In this document: positions 6,267 through 7,191 of the stretch, in pieces
Position numbering within the stretch: position 1 is the stretch's first letter
Layout: every line of letters begins with the position of its first letter
Assembly: GCF_018260405.1 (NCBI RefSeq)
Contig: NZ_JAGLBG010000104.1
Location: 1-7,191, forward strand
Length of the DNA stretch: 7,191 nucleotides
Source of the DNA: Deinococcus sp.
GTDB taxonomy: Bacteria > Deinococcota > Deinococci > Deinococcales > Deinococcaceae
Direction of reading: 5' to 3'
Translations under genes and position numbers: made by a program
Notes under the pieces: generated by a model
What the model was told of the DNA's origin: nothing
Database searches by the model: none
The model's input: the letters and a program-made list of their open reading frames with translations, nothing else

Positions 6267-6272
6267 GCCTTT
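6241..6272 (-). repeat. right terminal inverted repeat of the IS
   Basis: Its reverse complement begins AAAGGCTCA and contains TCCGGGGAGCT, matching 5271-5302 at 26 of 32 positions. It also holds the last codons and stop of the transposase relic. Confidence 0.8.
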
Positions 6273-6537
6273 CTCATAAAGTTTGTCAGGCCGCCAGGGC
6301 ACGCGACACAAGTCTACCCACACTGAAACTGATAGAGTACGCCAAAGATCTACACCAAGGCTAGACGCAAGGGCCGAGCGTAAGGCATACTTTAGGTGTC
6401 AGCTTGTTGACCTTATCCTAGCAGAAATACAGGACTAGAGCCGACGTCTTCTATCTGCACCTACCTTCTGTACTCTAGGGCGCTGAGTAGTGGCTCCCTC
6501 TAGTCACTTTCCTACTCTCTATAGATAAGGTTACTAC
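6273..6537. other. gene-free, lower-GC spacer between the IS and the exported-protein gene
   Basis: No coding stretch with recognisable similarity on either strand. Short repeats are visible: CTAGAG at 6435-6440 against CTCTAG at 6473-6478 and again at 6498-6503; a bulged hairpin AGGT(G)TCA at 6394-6401 with TGACCT at 6408-6413; and ACCTTATC at 6410-6417, the exact reverse complement of GATAAGGT at 6524-6531 next to the downstream start. I see no tRNA, CRISPR or clear terminator. Confidence 0.6.
6526..6537 (+). promoter_or_regulatory. -10-like element or weak ribosome binding site of the exported-protein gene
   Basis: TAAGGT at 6526-6531 lies 6 nt before ATG 6538, which fits a leaderless -10. 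The same bases contain AAGG (6527-6530) at 7 nt, which fits a weak Shine-Dalgarno. Sequence alone does not decide; TATAGA at 6520-6525 is a further -10 candidate. Confidence 0.35.
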
Positions 6538-7191
6538 ATGAAACGAAAGAAGTGTCTTACCAGTCTGGTGCTTATTGTTAGCACCGCGCTTTCATGGGCT
6601 ACTGCTCAGACCCCCTTTGTTGCTCCTTCGGCGTACAGCGCAACCTGGCCAAGCGCCTGCGATAAAATTGATTGGTCGAAGAATACGGGTGTCAGCGGGA
6701 CAGGCTCGCAATCTATTGTTTCTGACAAAGGGTTGAACCTATCAGCAACGCTGGCTACCACTGGTACAGGTTTATCCATACCCGGATACTCTTCAAGTTT
6801 TGCCAACTTTGGTTCCTGGTATGAAGTGCGGGCCGTCAATAGTAGTATTCAACCATTCGATCAAGCTTTTGTGACGCGAGTCAACAGTACAGGAACCAAT
6901 ACAGTCACGATTACTTTCCCGCAATCTGTGAACAATGTCCTGTTAGCGGCCAGTGATTTAGATGCAGTAGGTTCTTCAACTGCCGATTATGGTGACTGGG
7001 CGCAATTTACGGGCCGTTATGGTGGAACAACCTACAATCCTGACATTCTGGTAGGCGGTGGAACCAACGGCATGGTCATTAAGGCTTATAAAAGTGCTCC
7101 CCCCACTACGGCAGCATTCGGGGCCACCATGAGCATCTCACAATCAGGCCTTGGCAACAGCACTATGAAGGCAGCGAGCGCCCCAAATTCT
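6538..7191 (+). CDS. Sec-exported protein of unknown function, N-terminal part (3' end outside window)
   Basis: The frame is open from ATG 6538 through the last base (218 codons) with no stop. The first 23 residues form a clear Sec signal: charged KRKK at 2-5, a hydrophobic core (LVLIVSTALSW), and a likely cut after ATA, before Q24. The mature part is rich in Ser, Thr, Gly and Asn and poor in charge. It looks like beta-sandwich: alternating strands such as NTVTITFPQSVNNVLLAASD and a D-rich LDAVGSSTADYGDWAQFTGRYGG stretch. That pattern recalls N-terminal domains of large deinococcal surface proteins with DUF11-type repeats, but I do not recognise a named family and this is inference. Base composition (about half GC) and codon use (many A/T-ending codons) differ strongly from the hemA-side genes, suggesting transfer. 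Its start is preceded by TAAGGT. Confidence 0.8.
   Translation, partial: MKRKKCLTSLVLIVSTALSWATAQTPFVAPSAYSATWPSACDKIDWSKNTGVSGTGSQSIVSDKGLNLSATLATTGTGLSIPGYSSSFANFGSWYEVRAVNSSIQPFDQAFVTRVNSTGTNTVTITFPQSVNNVLLAASDLDAVGSSTADYGDWAQFTGRYGGTTYNPDILVGGGTNGMVIKAYKSAPPTTAAFGATMSISQSGLGNSTMKAASAPNS

Larger units (their letters stand above)
5271..6272 (+). mobile_element. decayed IS1595-type insertion sequence
   Basis: The element is about 1.0 kb, bounded by imperfect 32-bp inverted repeats, and its interior encodes a broken IS1595-family transposase that spans nearly its whole length. The transposase stop lies inside the right repeat. The true outer ends may lie a few bases further out (the flanks keep scattered matches), and I could not find an 8-bp target duplication, in keeping with an old insertion. 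Its GC content is lower than the hemA-side core. It lies between hemA and a low-GC exported-protein gene. Confidence 0.82.

Noticed and set aside
5255..6290. Target-site duplication flanking the IS
   Set aside because: No 8-bp direct repeat could be found at matching distances from the two inverted repeats.
6606..6839. Minus-strand frame of 77 codons opposite the exported-protein gene
   Set aside because: The + strand gene has a clean signal peptide and an open frame to the window edge; nothing supports the opposite strand.
1..7191. Deinococcus radiation/desiccation response motif (RDRM palindrome)
   Set aside because: No TTATG...CATAA-type palindrome is present upstream of any gene here.
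1..7191. CRISPR array, tRNA or rRNA genes, retron or defence system
   Set aside because: No regularly spaced repeats, cloverleaf or rRNA-like tracts, and no defence-type protein beyond the isolated housekeeping enzymes.

Overview
The window looks like a chromosomal segment of a Deinococcus-type bacterium. Three things point there: a GC-rich, tightly packed core (1-5226); close family resemblance of several proteins to a YpjD/YfiT/Nudix/siroheme-heme set; and a TANNNT -10-like hexamer 5-7 nt in front of the start codon of every gene that is not translationally coupled, the arrangement known for leaderless mRNAs in Deinococcus. Assignment to the genus is inference from composition and gene style, not from a database match.

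Layout: (1) 1-441, the 3' end of a DUF4384-like surface or secreted protein gene, followed by a hairpin plus T-rich tract that looks like a terminator. (2) 536-1901, three small enzyme genes on the + strand: a MazG/YpjD-like nucleotide pyrophosphohydrolase, a YfiT/BstA-like DinB-superfamily metal enzyme (likely bacillithiol transferase) and a Nudix hydrolase whose start overlaps the yfiT stop (TAATG). (3) 1986-5226, a tetrapyrrole block: a CobA-HemD fusion (uroporphyrinogen-III methyltransferase plus uroporphyrinogen-III synthase), a Met8-like precorrin-2 dehydrogenase/sirohydrochlorin ferrochelatase, and HemA (glutamyl-tRNA reductase) coupled to it by ATGA. Together HemA makes the first committed precursor, HemD closes the uroporphyrinogen-III ring, and CobA plus the Met8-like enzyme divert uroporphyrinogen III to siroheme. 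HemL, HemB and HemC are not in the window.

(4) 5271-6272, a decayed IS1595-type insertion sequence of about 1.0 kb with 32-bp imperfect terminal inverted repeats (26 of 32 positions match) and a transposase broken by at least five lesions. (5) 6273-6537, a gene-free stretch of lower GC. (6) 6538 to the window edge, the 5' part of a lower-GC gene for a Sec-exported protein of unknown function; it is open to the right edge.

The right-hand 2 kb differs sharply in composition from the rest and carries the IS fossil, so it reads as an accessory boundary next to hemA. I did not find a convincing previously undescribed system. The best leads are the consistent leaderless-promoter architecture, the short C-terminus of HemA next to the IS, a shifted aspartate in the Met8-like protein, and a TetR-like dyad in front of met8-hemA.
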